Part shown: positions 55,729-64,000 of the stretch, piece after piece
Numbering within the stretch: position 1 is the stretch's first letter
Layout of the letters: every line of letters begins with the position of its first letter
Source of the DNA: Schizochytrium sp. TIO01
Lineage: Eukaryota > Sar > Bigyra > Thraustochytrida > Thraustochytriidae
DNA: 64,000 nucleotides
Reading direction: 5' to 3'
Assembly: GCA_004764695.1 (NCBI GenBank)
Contig: SMSO01000037.1
Coordinates: 2,850,337 to 2,914,336, forward strand
Notes under the pieces: model-generated
Database searches by the model: none
What the model was told of the DNA's origin: nothing
The model's input: only the letters and a program-made list of their open reading frames with translations
Position numbers and translations under genes: made by a program

Positions 55729-58700
55729 TTAAGATGGCTTGCAATTCCTGCAACGCCGCTGTCGAGGCTCGAAGGGTAGACCACAATCAGGACAAACCCG
55801 GACATTAGCTGCATTTTTCTTCCAGCCCTTGGGTCCTGAACTTCGTGACCGCTTTGAAGAGCCACCGCTCTTCCCTCGAGATCGTTTCTGCCCGCGGCCG
55901 CGACTGCCACTGCCGCTACCGCTTCCGTCTCCCCAACCTTGTTGTGGGCAATTATTTGCAAAATGGCCTATACCCCCGCACTTGTAACAGCTTTGCGTAG
56001 AAGTGCTGTTATCACTTCCACCCCCATGACCACCACCACTAAAACTATGATTGCTGCTGCTTCTTTCAGGGCAATTACTTGAAAAGTGACCAGGCTTATT
56101 GCAACTGAAACACACGTTACCAGAGCCACTTGCTGATGAGGATGACGAGAATCCGCCCCCTCCACCACCCGACGAATTATTAAATCCACGAGAAGATGAA
56201 TTTTGAGGGCAGTTGTTTGCGAAATGACCGGGCTGGTTACAGATATAACAGATACCTCCAGATGATGTTGCTGATGCCGAGCCTAATGCTGCAGTTGAGT
56301 TTGAGGAGGACCCATAAGTGTTGTTGTTTTGGTTCTGCGGGCAATTACTCGCGAAATGGCCTGGTTGATTGCATTTGTAGCAAGTTCCTGACGTTCCTCC
56401 GAGAGATGAGGAGGCAACGGGCTGCCCGGGCGTGTATTCGTCAGCCCAAGCCTGGAATCCACAACCACCAGGTCGAGCACATACAAAAAACTCCCGGCCC
56501 TTGTTTCCATTATCACGAGAAACTGTGCGCTTTGCGCATGGCTCTTGGTGTGCTTTGCATAAAGGTACAGATGAATCAGCTGTACTGCTAGCCATATTAT
56601 TTCCTCGGCTGCTACCTTGGTGAAGCCCAGCATTTAAACTTGACGGTTGGGAAGAACCTCCGGGGCGGCCAGTTTGAGCTTCATCAGCCCATTGGAAAAA
56701 GTTACAGGCCTGATCCTTATCCAAAGAACATTTAAAGAACTTGCGACCAGTATTTGGACCTTCTTTACGAACAGTGAGCTCGACAGTTGGTACATTATGC
56801 TCGCAAAGTGGTCTCTCAGAGCCAAATGAACTACTTTGAGATGTTTGTTGCATAGAACCAACTGGTGGACCAGACAAGTCAACCTCCATGCCACTTAAAG
56901 GAGGGTCTGCTTGTACACGTCGTGTATTGTTCGCAGGTATTGCGACTTTTGGATTAGAAAATTGAGTTTTGTGTGGAGGTGGGCTTACCGATGAATTTCT
57001 AACAGACATGCTGCCGCCGCCATTATCTCCATAGCCATCCATCAAAACATCATGATCAGTACTCCGATCTTTGCAATTCGCAGACGGGCAAATGTAGACA
57101 GGGTTTTCAACGCCCGGAGGAAGGGCGCGAGGTTTAAACTCAGCGCGAATCTTGCAAATACCACAGCTAGGGCATTTGCTACGCCCTTTCCGAGGGACAC
57201 TTGCCCGAACAATTGTACGTGGAAGATTCACACGGCCCTTGCAGCCTTTGTTTTTGCATCGAAGCAGGAATACGGTGGGCTTACCATCCATTCCAGGATA
57301 TTTAACAAGGTGTAAAGGCGCATCCCTGCAAATAGGGCATGGCATAACATTGACCTCTCCGCCATCAACCCCTCCAGAAAGCTCACATCGGTCCTCCCGG
57401 CAATCACGGCATGTCATTTTAGGACGGATAAGCACGTCTTCAATATCCGTAGACTTGGGGGGACATTGGTAACAACGCGGACAAACATTGAAACTCCACT
57501 CTCCTGGTTTAGCGCTTACAACTTGTGACTTGCATAGATAACATGAATGTTCTAGTGGGGTGATTTGCCCACGTGGCAGCTCAAACACCTCCGTACATGA
57601 TGAACATATGAGAGCACTCAAAATCATTTTTGTTTTCCCTCCTCGTGGTCCAGGTTTACCATCAACAGACTGTGTGTAAAGATCCATACTTTGATGACCA
57701 CATTTGCCACATCGGGAGAATCCTCGCTTCTTCAGGTTGTATTGTTGCTGAATGCTTTCAAGCTTCCGCGCATTGCTTCGTCCAAGATGGCGCTGCAAAC
57801 TCCCTTCACCAGCACCCCCGGGGCCGCCACCTCCAGGAGGCTGATTGTTATTGTTATTATTATTATTGCCTTCATTTTCATCATCTCCATCTTGTCTCTC
57901 AAGGTTTGCAGCAAAATTATCATATCCTTCAAGATACTCGGCCACAGCTTGATGTAACAAGTTAATGCGCGCCAAAGTTGCTTGAAAAACAGCCCTGAAA
58001 CGCGCAATAAGCCCCTGAATAACAACATCCTTTGTCAAACGACCTTGGCAAATCTCTTTCAGCTGATGTTCCATTTGAGCGCGTAGTGCAGGTCCAGAAA
58101 TTTCTTTCTCATGCCCAATACGCTTGTAAGCCTGAACAAGGGCATAACCAAGAGGCTCTGGGCGAAATCTTTTCACAGAATTACCAACCTTGGTGGCATA
58201 TTCCCGATCTTGAACAGTCTTAATGTGGTCTTGGATCGTTGCATCAGTTCCAATTCCATGTTTGTCCATTAATCGAATCAGATCAGGCTCAGATAAAAGT
58301 TCAGGGGGACTTGTACGCCCTTTGTACATTTCGAGCACACTAGGTACAAAGGTTTGCCCCTCTTCGAATCTTGGCAAAGTTCGTTGAGTCCATCGCTCGT
58401 AAATATACACCTCCAGATAGTTGAATTCAAGCACCTCCAAGCCTGTTGTGATGAAAGTCTCCCCCCCCATGCTTACGACCACAGTACTTTTGCTACCACG
58501 CGCATCATGACTACAGCACGCCAGAAAGTGGCGAACGACAAACTCATAGACGATTCGCTCTGGACCTTGCAGCTCCTCAAGAGGAACACAAGCAGTTGGG
58601 TGGATTGGTGGATGTGCTTGATCATTGTTACGTCCTTGACGAGGCATTTGGAATCCCCCCTGGTCTAGCAGTCCTGCGGCATAGTTTCCCCACTCATTGT

Positions 58701-59775
58701 GATTACGTTGAATATTGACCAACTCTTGAAGGTTGAAGCTTGGGTCGAAGCTATCTGTCTCTGTACGCGGATAACTAATTAGACCCCGTTGGTACAAAGC
58801 TTCTGCAACGTGCATAGTGGTCTCTGAGGCTAACCCACGCGATCGTGACAATCGAATTTGCATTTCTACCGTGGACAAAGGAACAGGCCTCCACTTTGAC
58901 GTTGGGCGTTGCTGAACACGTTCAACTTGTGCTTCGCCAGCCTCAACGCATAGCTCGTAGAGAACCAGGGCGGTCAAGTGATCATATAGTTGGCCGCGGC
59001 TCCAAAAAAAATCACAGGCTGCTTCGGCACTAGCTTGATAGGCCATCTTAATCGTCCAAAAGTCTTCTGGTATAAATAAGCGAATTTCTTCAGCTCGCTC
59101 CACAATAAAACCCAAAGTGGGAAACTGACACGGCCCAAAGCTGATGAGACGTTGCTGTAAACCCATATTGTCGCGCAGGTCAAGAGTTTGAAATCGTGTA
59201 AATGCAGATCCAATTCGAAGGTCAATCTCAGTTCGTGTCTCTACTGCATCAACTTCGCGTTGGTTCAGTTCACGAAGGTTACGTAGCGCTTGCCAAAGAT
59301 TTGCCTCATTCGCTACAGAAAATTGCGCACGTTTTACAATAATGTTGGGCGCCCTTTCTCGACATGTCTGCGCAATCTCTGCGCCAATAGCTTCGCCCTC
59401 TCGGTCACAATCTGTCCAGATAATAAGTACCTTTGCGGTCCTAGCTTCACGCTGCAAAGTTCGGGCAATGTTCTGGCCTTGTGAACCAACTTTGCGTACA
59501 ACTGGTGCCTCAAAAAGAACACTTGGAGCGCAGCTACTCCAACTTCGGAATTGGTCTTGAAAATCAAGTTCCATAAGGTGTCCAGAAACCGATGTGACAA
59601 CCATATTAAATTCCTGTTCTTGAAACGCTCCTGGAATAGCAAAGCGGCATTTGAACTCAAAGCACCGATTATATTTCGAGTACCCATCGCGAGATCCAAA
59701 GTTATTCTTTGAAAGAACTTCAGCCACACGTTTCGCAATAGAGGGTTTCTCTGCCACATTCAGGATGGCCACCAT
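55729..59775 (-). CDS. TOP3A: DNA topoisomerase III alpha with extended zinc-finger tail
   Basis: A 1,348-residue type IA topoisomerase. The start is the ATG at 59775, giving MVAILNVAEKPSIAKR as in the family; an acceptor-like CTGCAG directly precedes it, so an upstream exon (perhaps a mitochondrial leader) is possible. The Toprim domain has Glu9 and DxDxE at 122-126 (TDCDREGE, 121-128). The active tyrosine is Tyr335 in GLISYPRTETDSF. C4 zinc ribbons follow the core, then two GRF fingers (CEHNVP...FFQWADE and CKAHQEP...FQAWADE), four CCHC knuckles of the CxxCxxxGHFxxNC type in Gly/Ser-rich linkers, an RG/SR stretch and a terminal CxxC...CxxC ribbon. With RMI proteins and a BLM-type helicase TOP3A dissolves double Holliday junctions. 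Animal TOP3A is about 1,000 residues; the extra length is the finger-rich tail. Confidence 0.95.
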   Translation of the reverse strand: MVAILNVAEKPSIAKRVAEVLSKNNFGSRDGYSKYNRCFEFKCRFAIPGAFQEQEFNMVVTSVSGHLMELDFQDQFRSWSSCAPSVLFEAPVVRKVGSQGQNIARTLQREARTAKVLIIWTDCDREGEAIGAEIAQTCRERAPNIIVKRAQFSVANEANLWQALRNLRELNQREVDAVETRTEIDLRIGSAFTRFQTLDLRDNMGLQQRLISFGPCQFPTLGFIVERAEEIRLFIPEDFWTIKMAYQASAEAACDFFWSRGQLYDHLTALVLYELCVEAGEAQVERVQQRPTSKWRPVPLSTVEMQIRLSRSRGLASETTMHVAEALYQRGLISYPRTETDSFDPSFNLQELVNIQRNHNEWGNYAAGLLDQGGFQMPRQGRNNDQAHPPIHPTACVPLEELQGPERIVYEFVVRHFLACCSHDARGSKSTVVVSMGGETFITTGLEVLEFNYLEVYIYERWTQRTLPRFEEGQTFVPSVLEMYKGRTSPPELLSEPDLIRLMDKHGIGTDATIQDHIKTVQDREYATKVGNSVKRFRPEPLGYALVQAYKRIGHEKEISGPALRAQMEHQLKEICQGRLTKDVVIQGLIARFRAVFQATLARINLLHQAVAEYLEGYDNFAANLERQDGDDENEGNNNNNNNNQPPGGGGPGGAGEGSLQRHLGRSNARKLESIQQQYNLKKRGFSRCGKCGHQSMDLYTQSVDGKPGPRGGKTKMILSALICSSCTEVFELPRGQITPLEHSCYLCKSQVVSAKPGEWSFNVCPRCYQCPPKSTDIEDVLIRPKMTCRDCREDRCELSGGVDGGEVNVMPCPICRDAPLHLVKYPGMDGKPTVFLLRCKNKGCKGRVNLPRTIVRASVPRKGRSKCPSCGICKIRAEFKPRALPPGVENPVYICPSANCKDRSTDHDVLMDGYGDNGGGSMSVRNSSVSPPPHKTQFSNPKVAIPANNTRRVQADPPLSGMEVDLSGPPVGSMQQTSQSSSFGSERPLCEHNVPTVELTVRKEGPNTGRKFFKCSLDKDQACNFFQWADEAQTGRPGGSSQPSSLNAGLHQGSSRGNNMASSTADSSVPLCKAHQEPCAKRTVSRDNGNKGREFFVCARPGGCGFQAWADEYTPGQPVASSSLGGTSGTCYKCNQPGHFASNCPQNQNNNTYGSSSNSTAALGSASATSSGGICYICNQPGHFANNCPQNSSSRGFNNSSGGGGGGFSSSSSASGSGNVCFSCNKPGHFSSNCPERSSSNHSFSGGGHGGGSDNSTSTQSCYKCGGIGHFANNCPQQGWGDGSGSGSGSRGRGQKRSRGKSGGSSKRSRSSGPKGWKKNAANVRVCPDCGLPFEPRQRRCRNCKPS

Positions 59776-60084
59776 CTGCAGACAATATTCTAGAGCCTGC
59801 ACGATGGCGTATAATACTCCAGGAAGTCCACCAAGTTTTAGGTAGGCAGAGCCAGACGGTCTTCGTACGTTACGTCCTCCAAGAAAAGATTCCCTAGGCA
59901 GTAAATGTGCGTCTTTGCGTCCCTGAGTGAGTTTGAGCAAAGCGTTCTCAAGAGCCTGTAACTAAAAATGAGAACCAATTTTTTAAAACACCCGCTTGCC
60001 TCAACTTAGCCTCCAGCAACACCTTATCGCCGCAAGAGTTTCCCTTACGCTTCTCTACAGAGGCACCTGGAGATATATGCGAAG
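59776..60084. other. TOP3A upstream region
   Basis: The TOP3A frame stays open upstream without an ATG to 59,940. Contains the TOP3A promoter and possibly a leader exon. Confidence 0.4.
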
Positions 60085-60384
60085 ATGCGTGCGTGCTTAC
60101 GGAGGCTGTCTTTTGTAGCTGGTCGACGTTCTTCAAAGAAAGATGAGCACAATCCGGGCTTAACTAGCTCTTCTGCTCCCAACGATCGCGAACTGCTTTC
60201 CGAGTCCGAGCTTCAAAGCAGCAGCTGCCTCTGCCACCACCTTGGCTTGTGGCAGCTCTTGCACGGGTGCTCCCCTAGCAGCCCAGAGCTTTCGCTGTGC
60301 CGGTGGGTTTGCGTTCTGCTGTTGTTTGTGATCGCTCTCATTTGCTCGGTAGTTGAACAAACGAAGAGTTTAGTCTCATTTTGA
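60085..60384 (+). CDS. Possible small tail-anchored protein
   Basis: A 99-codon ATG frame diverging from TOP3A. It has a basic start, a Ser-rich centre and a C-terminal hydrophobic helix (WVCVLLLFVIALICSVV, about 73-89) followed by a short polar end, which is the layout of a tail-anchored protein. No family is recognised, and overlapping minus-strand frames exist, so this may be chance. Confidence 0.3.
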   Translation: MRACLRRLSFVAGRRSSKKDEHNPGLTSSSAPNDRELLSESELQSSSCLCHHLGLWQLLHGCSPSSPELSLCRWVCVLLLFVIALICSVVEQTKSLVSF

Positions 60385-61197
60385 CTTAGCAGTATTAGTA
60401 TTGTTAATGATAGGAAGCGGCTAGTACATTTTGGGGCTCACGGCATGTGATGATAGAGCACCAGGAGTTTTACAAACTGTTGCCTGGGATTGATTGGGTT
60501 GTTTTTCCTGCTGGTGCATCAATATGTGCATTGGTTTGGTGGAGTGTCTATTTAGATTGCAGATTGCTGAAGTTGATCATGATGTAAAGTTGCTTCGCTT
60601 TCACGAGTGTAGCGGTGTGGGGTTTGTCAGGGAACCTAGGGATGATCAACGTAGCACTAAGACCACCCTTTGGAAAAAAGGGGTTTAAACAAAATGGAAG
60701 TGCAGGAATTCAAGTCAAGCTCTTGGGGCGAAAGGCGTTAGCACTGATGGACTTAGGAGATGACATAATATGGGAATCAGCGACGAAGCTCGACAGTTTA
60801 CAACGAGCTCAACGAGGAAGCGAGAGAGCTTATACGTGTACATAGCAGCATTCATCAAGTTAAACGTATATGTCACCTGATAGATGTACTGCTTGTTAGG
60901 AGGCAATAATGAGGGCATTCCAGGTTTTGGCATGTCAACAAAGACATGCCAGAGCCTCTGGCAAGTTGATAAGGATATAAAGGGAGCTACATAATGTCGA
61001 TGTAAATGAAGTTGCTCAAAGAATCTATTGTTGATGCAAAAGCTGGTGCGAAACACACAAAAACAAATGAGTAGGTTATGAACAAGGAATCTAATACAAA
61101 GGAGCCCTCGGAGGAGCAAAGATGGAATCTTGCCCTTGCAGACAAGCAAACATGTGAATAAGTTTTTTTTTTTTTTGTAACTTGCGAGTCAATTGGT
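60385..61197. other. Spacer, 0.8 kb
   Basis: No supportable gene. It includes the 3' region of the minus-strand gene ending at 61198 and an A/T-run at 61,157-61,168. Confidence 0.5.
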
Positions 61198-64000
61198 TTA
61201 GACAAAATCAATATCCTCGGGACGGAAGTTTGGATCATCCTCATCCTCTTCAGTATTGGTAAACACGGAACGCGTCTGGCGGCGCCGTGTGAACAGGGTT
61301 CCAGAAAATGTCGAAGGGCGACGGTTTCTTGGGCCACTGCTTGCAATGCTACGTTGCATGCCGCTGTCACTGCGCTGAAGGGTGCTGTCACTTCGGTATG
61401 CGTTGGCGTTGTTTGTTCTCGCGGCGGCAATTGACCTCGGTTGCTGAAATGTCAGGTCCGTACCAGCGGTCTCGTAGCCGTCCTCATAGTCCTCATACTC
61501 GTCATCATACTCGGTGCCATAGTCTGCTGTAGTCACAGTGTCTCGTTTGAAACGTGTAAAAAAGCCTGTTAGTCCTGATTTGCTTGTGCTTGCCGAGTAA
61601 GCGGAGCCACGATGGCGTCTCGGTTTTGGCACAGCGGGACGAGACGCCCCAGATTTCTGGTCAAAATCATGCTCGGCCGCTTGTGGGGCCCTGCGAGCTG
61701 TGGCAGTGGCAGTGGCAAGAACATTTCGTTGACTCTCGCTTTGTGGTAGAGGCTGGGCAAAATTCTGCCCTCCCATATTCTCAAGCTCAAGCGACCGAGT
61801 TGACACGCGGCTGTCCCAAGAGAAATGTGTACCACGGCGACTAGCCACAAGTGGGATTTTCTTCCGCTTGTGACGCGGAAACAATGCAAAAGCAATGAAG
61901 AATAGAGTGATGAATTCAAGAGCAGCCCCCAGACCAAAAGAAATCATCCCGTTGAGCGTCCAGATACCTGGCGAAGAAATCATTTTCGTTCCCAAAGCGA
62001 TTACATAAGAGCAGCCAACCAAAAGAGCTAAGACCACAACAAAAAAGAGCAATCTTGCAGGGTTATACCATTTTGCACGGATATGGTATCGCTCCTCCAT
62101 TCGACTCAGTGCACGCTCGTTACGCATGAGAGAGTAAGAAACATTTGCTTTCCCACCATAAATACGATAAAGTCCATCGTTAAGTACTCGGAAGAACCAT
62201 ACGGAATTCATGATACCTTGGAAGAGTCGGAAGTACTTGGAGTGTTTAACATGGTCGTGCATGGACTTGAAGTACTTCAACTGTCCACGTTTGATAAATA
62301 CCTGCATCTGGCGCTTGCACAGTTGTTCAAGTTCTGGATTTGCGGTACGTTGCACTGCGTTATTCTCCAAATCAATATTAGCTTGATCATTTTGCTCTTG
62401 CTGCTGGCGTTGAACTTGTCGAGGGTTACGCCAAGCGACTTCGTTAGGGTTTCTCCGAGCCGGTTTTTTTGCTTTCTTTGACTCTGGCTTCTGATAATGA
62501 TGCCAAGGAGAATTTGTGATAGCAATTGCTTGTGCTTGCAAATGAGGCACACGTCGAAGAACATGTCGTTCATTTTGTGAAAGAGAGTAAAGTGAAAGGC
62601 GGTAGAGGAGCATGACAAAGGTCACTGTGATTGCACCAACAGTGAAACCAGCTACTGACATCTGCAATGTGTTGGTTTCGGTTATCAAATACGAAACATA
62701 GACACTTGCGAATGCAGCAAGCAAACCCATCGGGATACCAAAGCTCCTTGAGATGCGTGATAATTCGGAATTATAGTATATGATACCAACAATCGAGTGC
62801 GCACGTAATACATCTCTCAGAAGCTCAATGAATGACTTCGTTGCGCTGCGAGGTTTGGCCTTATACGTCCGAAGTTTTTCAAAAGCATCACGTTGCATAA
62901 ATTTCAGGCTTTCTTTTTCTTTCTTAAAGTGGCGCATTGCTAGGAAGGCAAGAACAGCGCCTTTTTGAACTCTAGCCGAATCCTTGACATCTGCGCGATA
63001 CAATACAAAAGTAATTGCAAGCCAACTACCAAGTGTTCCGGCGATAATCTTAGCTATCAGTTTACCATCATATCCCACACTGGTGGTGTAGCGTGACACA
63101 AAAAAACCCGCAAACTGGCTCCGATCACTGATACCTACACATTCGCAGGTCATAGACGCTCCATCTATCGTGATATCCGAGGTTATGTTAATGAGACGAC
63201 AGTTAGAGCTTGACCATGCATTGATGGTTGAGTTCCACATACCACATGCAATCCCCGACGCGTCAGACGAATTGTAGCCATCGGGGTAAAGGATTTCCAA
63301 GGTAACGTTCACAGATTGCTCAGATGCAGCAAAAACTACAGAGCTGTGAATTAGCTCAAGGGATATCACATCTGTGACAACATTTTGGCTCACAACAACA
63401 CTATCGTCAGCACTGTCATAGTCAAAAGATTCGACAAATTTGCTATCAAGACGGCGGCGCATACGTGTGAGGTCATCTAGGTCACGCGCAACGACCTTGA
63501 GGTTGTCTGAGCAGACACCGGATGGCGGAGCTCGGAATACTGCTGTCACGATCTCATCGTATATCGGTGATGGGCCTGGGTCAAACAGATCAGAAGATAT
63601 ATCAATGAAGGTAGAATCATCTGCTGGCTGAAAGCGGCCTGCAACTTCGTTAGAATAGACCTTCTTTGATGTAGACTGTAATGACGTTAACGAAACACTA
63701 AACGTCCCTTGATCAGCAAGCCTAGGTGCAAACACAGTTTCGACAATATTGCTGTGAAGCTCTGCGACAGAAAAGTTTGAGGAACATAGCTGAGAAAGCT
63801 CTGTCAGTTCTGCCAAAATTTCTGCCGCGATACCCATAGCTCCTTCGGGAACAATAAAGGCAATATTGGGCTCAATATTTGATTCTGAGGCTTCTTCAGC
63901 CTCGCGGACAATATAATTGCGCCAGAGGAGTAAAGAGGTCTGGAACATTTCTGCGACACGGGCAGCCAAAGAAGCATCATCATCGTCGAGGCTAAGAGCA
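61198..64000 (-). CDS. GPS-domain multi-pass membrane protein, polycystin-1-like (5' end missing)
   Basis: About 934 codons; the frame is open to the window edge, so the N terminus lies beyond. The extracellular part ends in a GPS/GAIN-type motif: CGMWNST, W, then C and a final CxC pair (TCEC) with FAGFF, as in cysteine-paired GPS sites of polycystins and adhesion receptors. A first membrane helix follows (LIAKIIAGTLGSWLAITFVL). A cytosolic segment ends HSIVGIIYY.SELSRISR, which resembles the H...S(R/F)..R motif before the second helix of PKD1. Four more helices follow (IPMGLLAAFASVYVSYLI; VAGFTVGAITVTFVMLLYRL; LLFFVVVLALLVGCSYVIAL; ISFGLGAALEFITLFFIAFAL). The tail is Arg/Ser-rich with an acidic DDEYEDYEDGYE patch. 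No PLAT domain is visible. The classic GPS cleavage tripeptide (HL/T or S) is not evident, so self-cleavage is doubtful. Confidence 0.72.
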   Translation of the reverse strand, partial: ALSLDDDDASLAARVAEMFQTSLLLWRNYIVREAEEASESNIEPNIAFIVPEGAMGIAAEILAELTELSQLCSSNFSVAELHSNIVETVFAPRLADQGTFSVSLTSLQSTSKKVYSNEVAGRFQPADDSTFIDISSDLFDPGPSPIYDEIVTAVFRAPPSGVCSDNLKVVARDLDDLTRMRRRLDSKFVESFDYDSADDSVVVSQNVVTDVISLELIHSSVVFAASEQSVNVTLEILYPDGYNSSDASGIACGMWNSTINAWSSSNCRLINITSDITIDGASMTCECVGISDRSQFAGFFVSRYTTSVGYDGKLIAKIIAGTLGSWLAITFVLYRADVKDSARVQKGAVLAFLAMRHFKKEKESLKFMQRDAFEKLRTYKAKPRSATKSFIELLRDVLRAHSIVGIIYYNSELSRISRSFGIPMGLLAAFASVYVSYLITETNTLQMSVAGFTVGAITVTFVMLLYRLSLYSLSQNERHVLRRVPHLQAQAIAITNSPWHHYQKPESKKAKKPARRNPNEVAWRNPRQVQRQQQEQNDQANIDLENNAVQRTANPELEQLCKRQMQVFIKRGQLKYFKSMHDHVKHSKYFRLFQGIMNSVWFFRVLNDGLYRIYGGKANVSYSLMRNERALSRMEERYHIRAKWYNPARLLFFVVVLALLVGCSYVIALGTKMISSPGIWTLNGMISFGLGAALEFITLFFIAFALFPRHKRKKIPLVASRRGTHFSWDSRVSTRSLELENMGGQNFAQPLPQSESQRNVLATATATARRAPQAAEHDFDQKSGASRPAVPKPRRHRGSAYSASTSKSGLTGFFTRFKRDTVTTADYGTEYDDEYEDYEDGYETAGTDLTFQQPRSIAAARTNNANAYRSDSTLQRSDSGMQRSIASSGPRNRRPSTFSGTLFTRRRQTRSVFTNTEEDEDDPNFRPEDIDFV

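Overview
This is nuclear DNA of a eukaryotic protist. The evidence is spliceosomal introns (GTAAGT...AG), tRNA genes without an encoded CCA that end in T-runs, no bacterial-type operons, and long AT-rich spacers full of tetranucleotide microsatellites. The gene set includes HOOK, a CEP112/DUF4485 protein, a possible HAUS1, STK16, TOP3A, an O-fucosyltransferase-like protein, a GPS/polycystin-like membrane protein and a selenoprotein S. That fits an intron-poor, probably flagellated protist; a stramenopile of the labyrinthulomycete/thraustochytrid type is my best guess, but it is an inference.

Layout. 1-7094 is repeat-rich spacer with no supportable gene. 7095-7511 (+) is a short membrane protein whose apparent stop is TGA followed by one Gly codon and TAA. 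Topology, a p97-binding-like helix and the G-G-U-G end identify it as selenoprotein S, and a SECIS-like hairpin lies about 200 bases downstream. 8324-16276 holds four minus-strand genes: an unknown, a CEP112-like protein, a two-exon HOOK protein (exon 1 reconstructed here) and an unknown. 16.5-29.1 kb is a gene-poor tRNA island with eight tRNA-Val genes, all on the minus strand: five with anticodon CAC and three with the unusual GAC. It contains two dead protein genes: a frameshifted TIR-like gene and a 5.4-kb remnant of a Ulp1-protease-bearing DNA transposon. 29.7-30.6 kb is an unknown His/Ser/Asp-rich membrane-anchored protein. 31.5-36.7 kb is repeat-rich spacer.

36.7-45.8 kb carries STK16, a divergent pair (acidic coiled-coil protein and a large protein of tentative SYCP2-like architecture) and mitochondrial-type glycine C-acetyltransferase. 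48.6-64 kb holds a type II membrane O-fucosyltransferase-like protein, a HAUS1-like coiled coil, two small membrane proteins (one newly joined from two exons), a TOP3A with two GRF and four CCHC fingers, and the 3' part of a GPS-domain multi-pass membrane protein that runs off the window end.

The genes are individually transcribed and not organised by pathway. Loose themes are microtubule/centrosome biology (HOOK, CEP112-like, HAUS1-like), recombination and meiosis (TOP3A, possibly the SYCP2-like pair) and the ER/secretory system (selenoprotein S, O-fucosyltransferase, STK16). Several long intact reading frames (828-1348 codons) argue that the frameshifts in the transposon and the TIR-like gene are real decay and not poor sequence.
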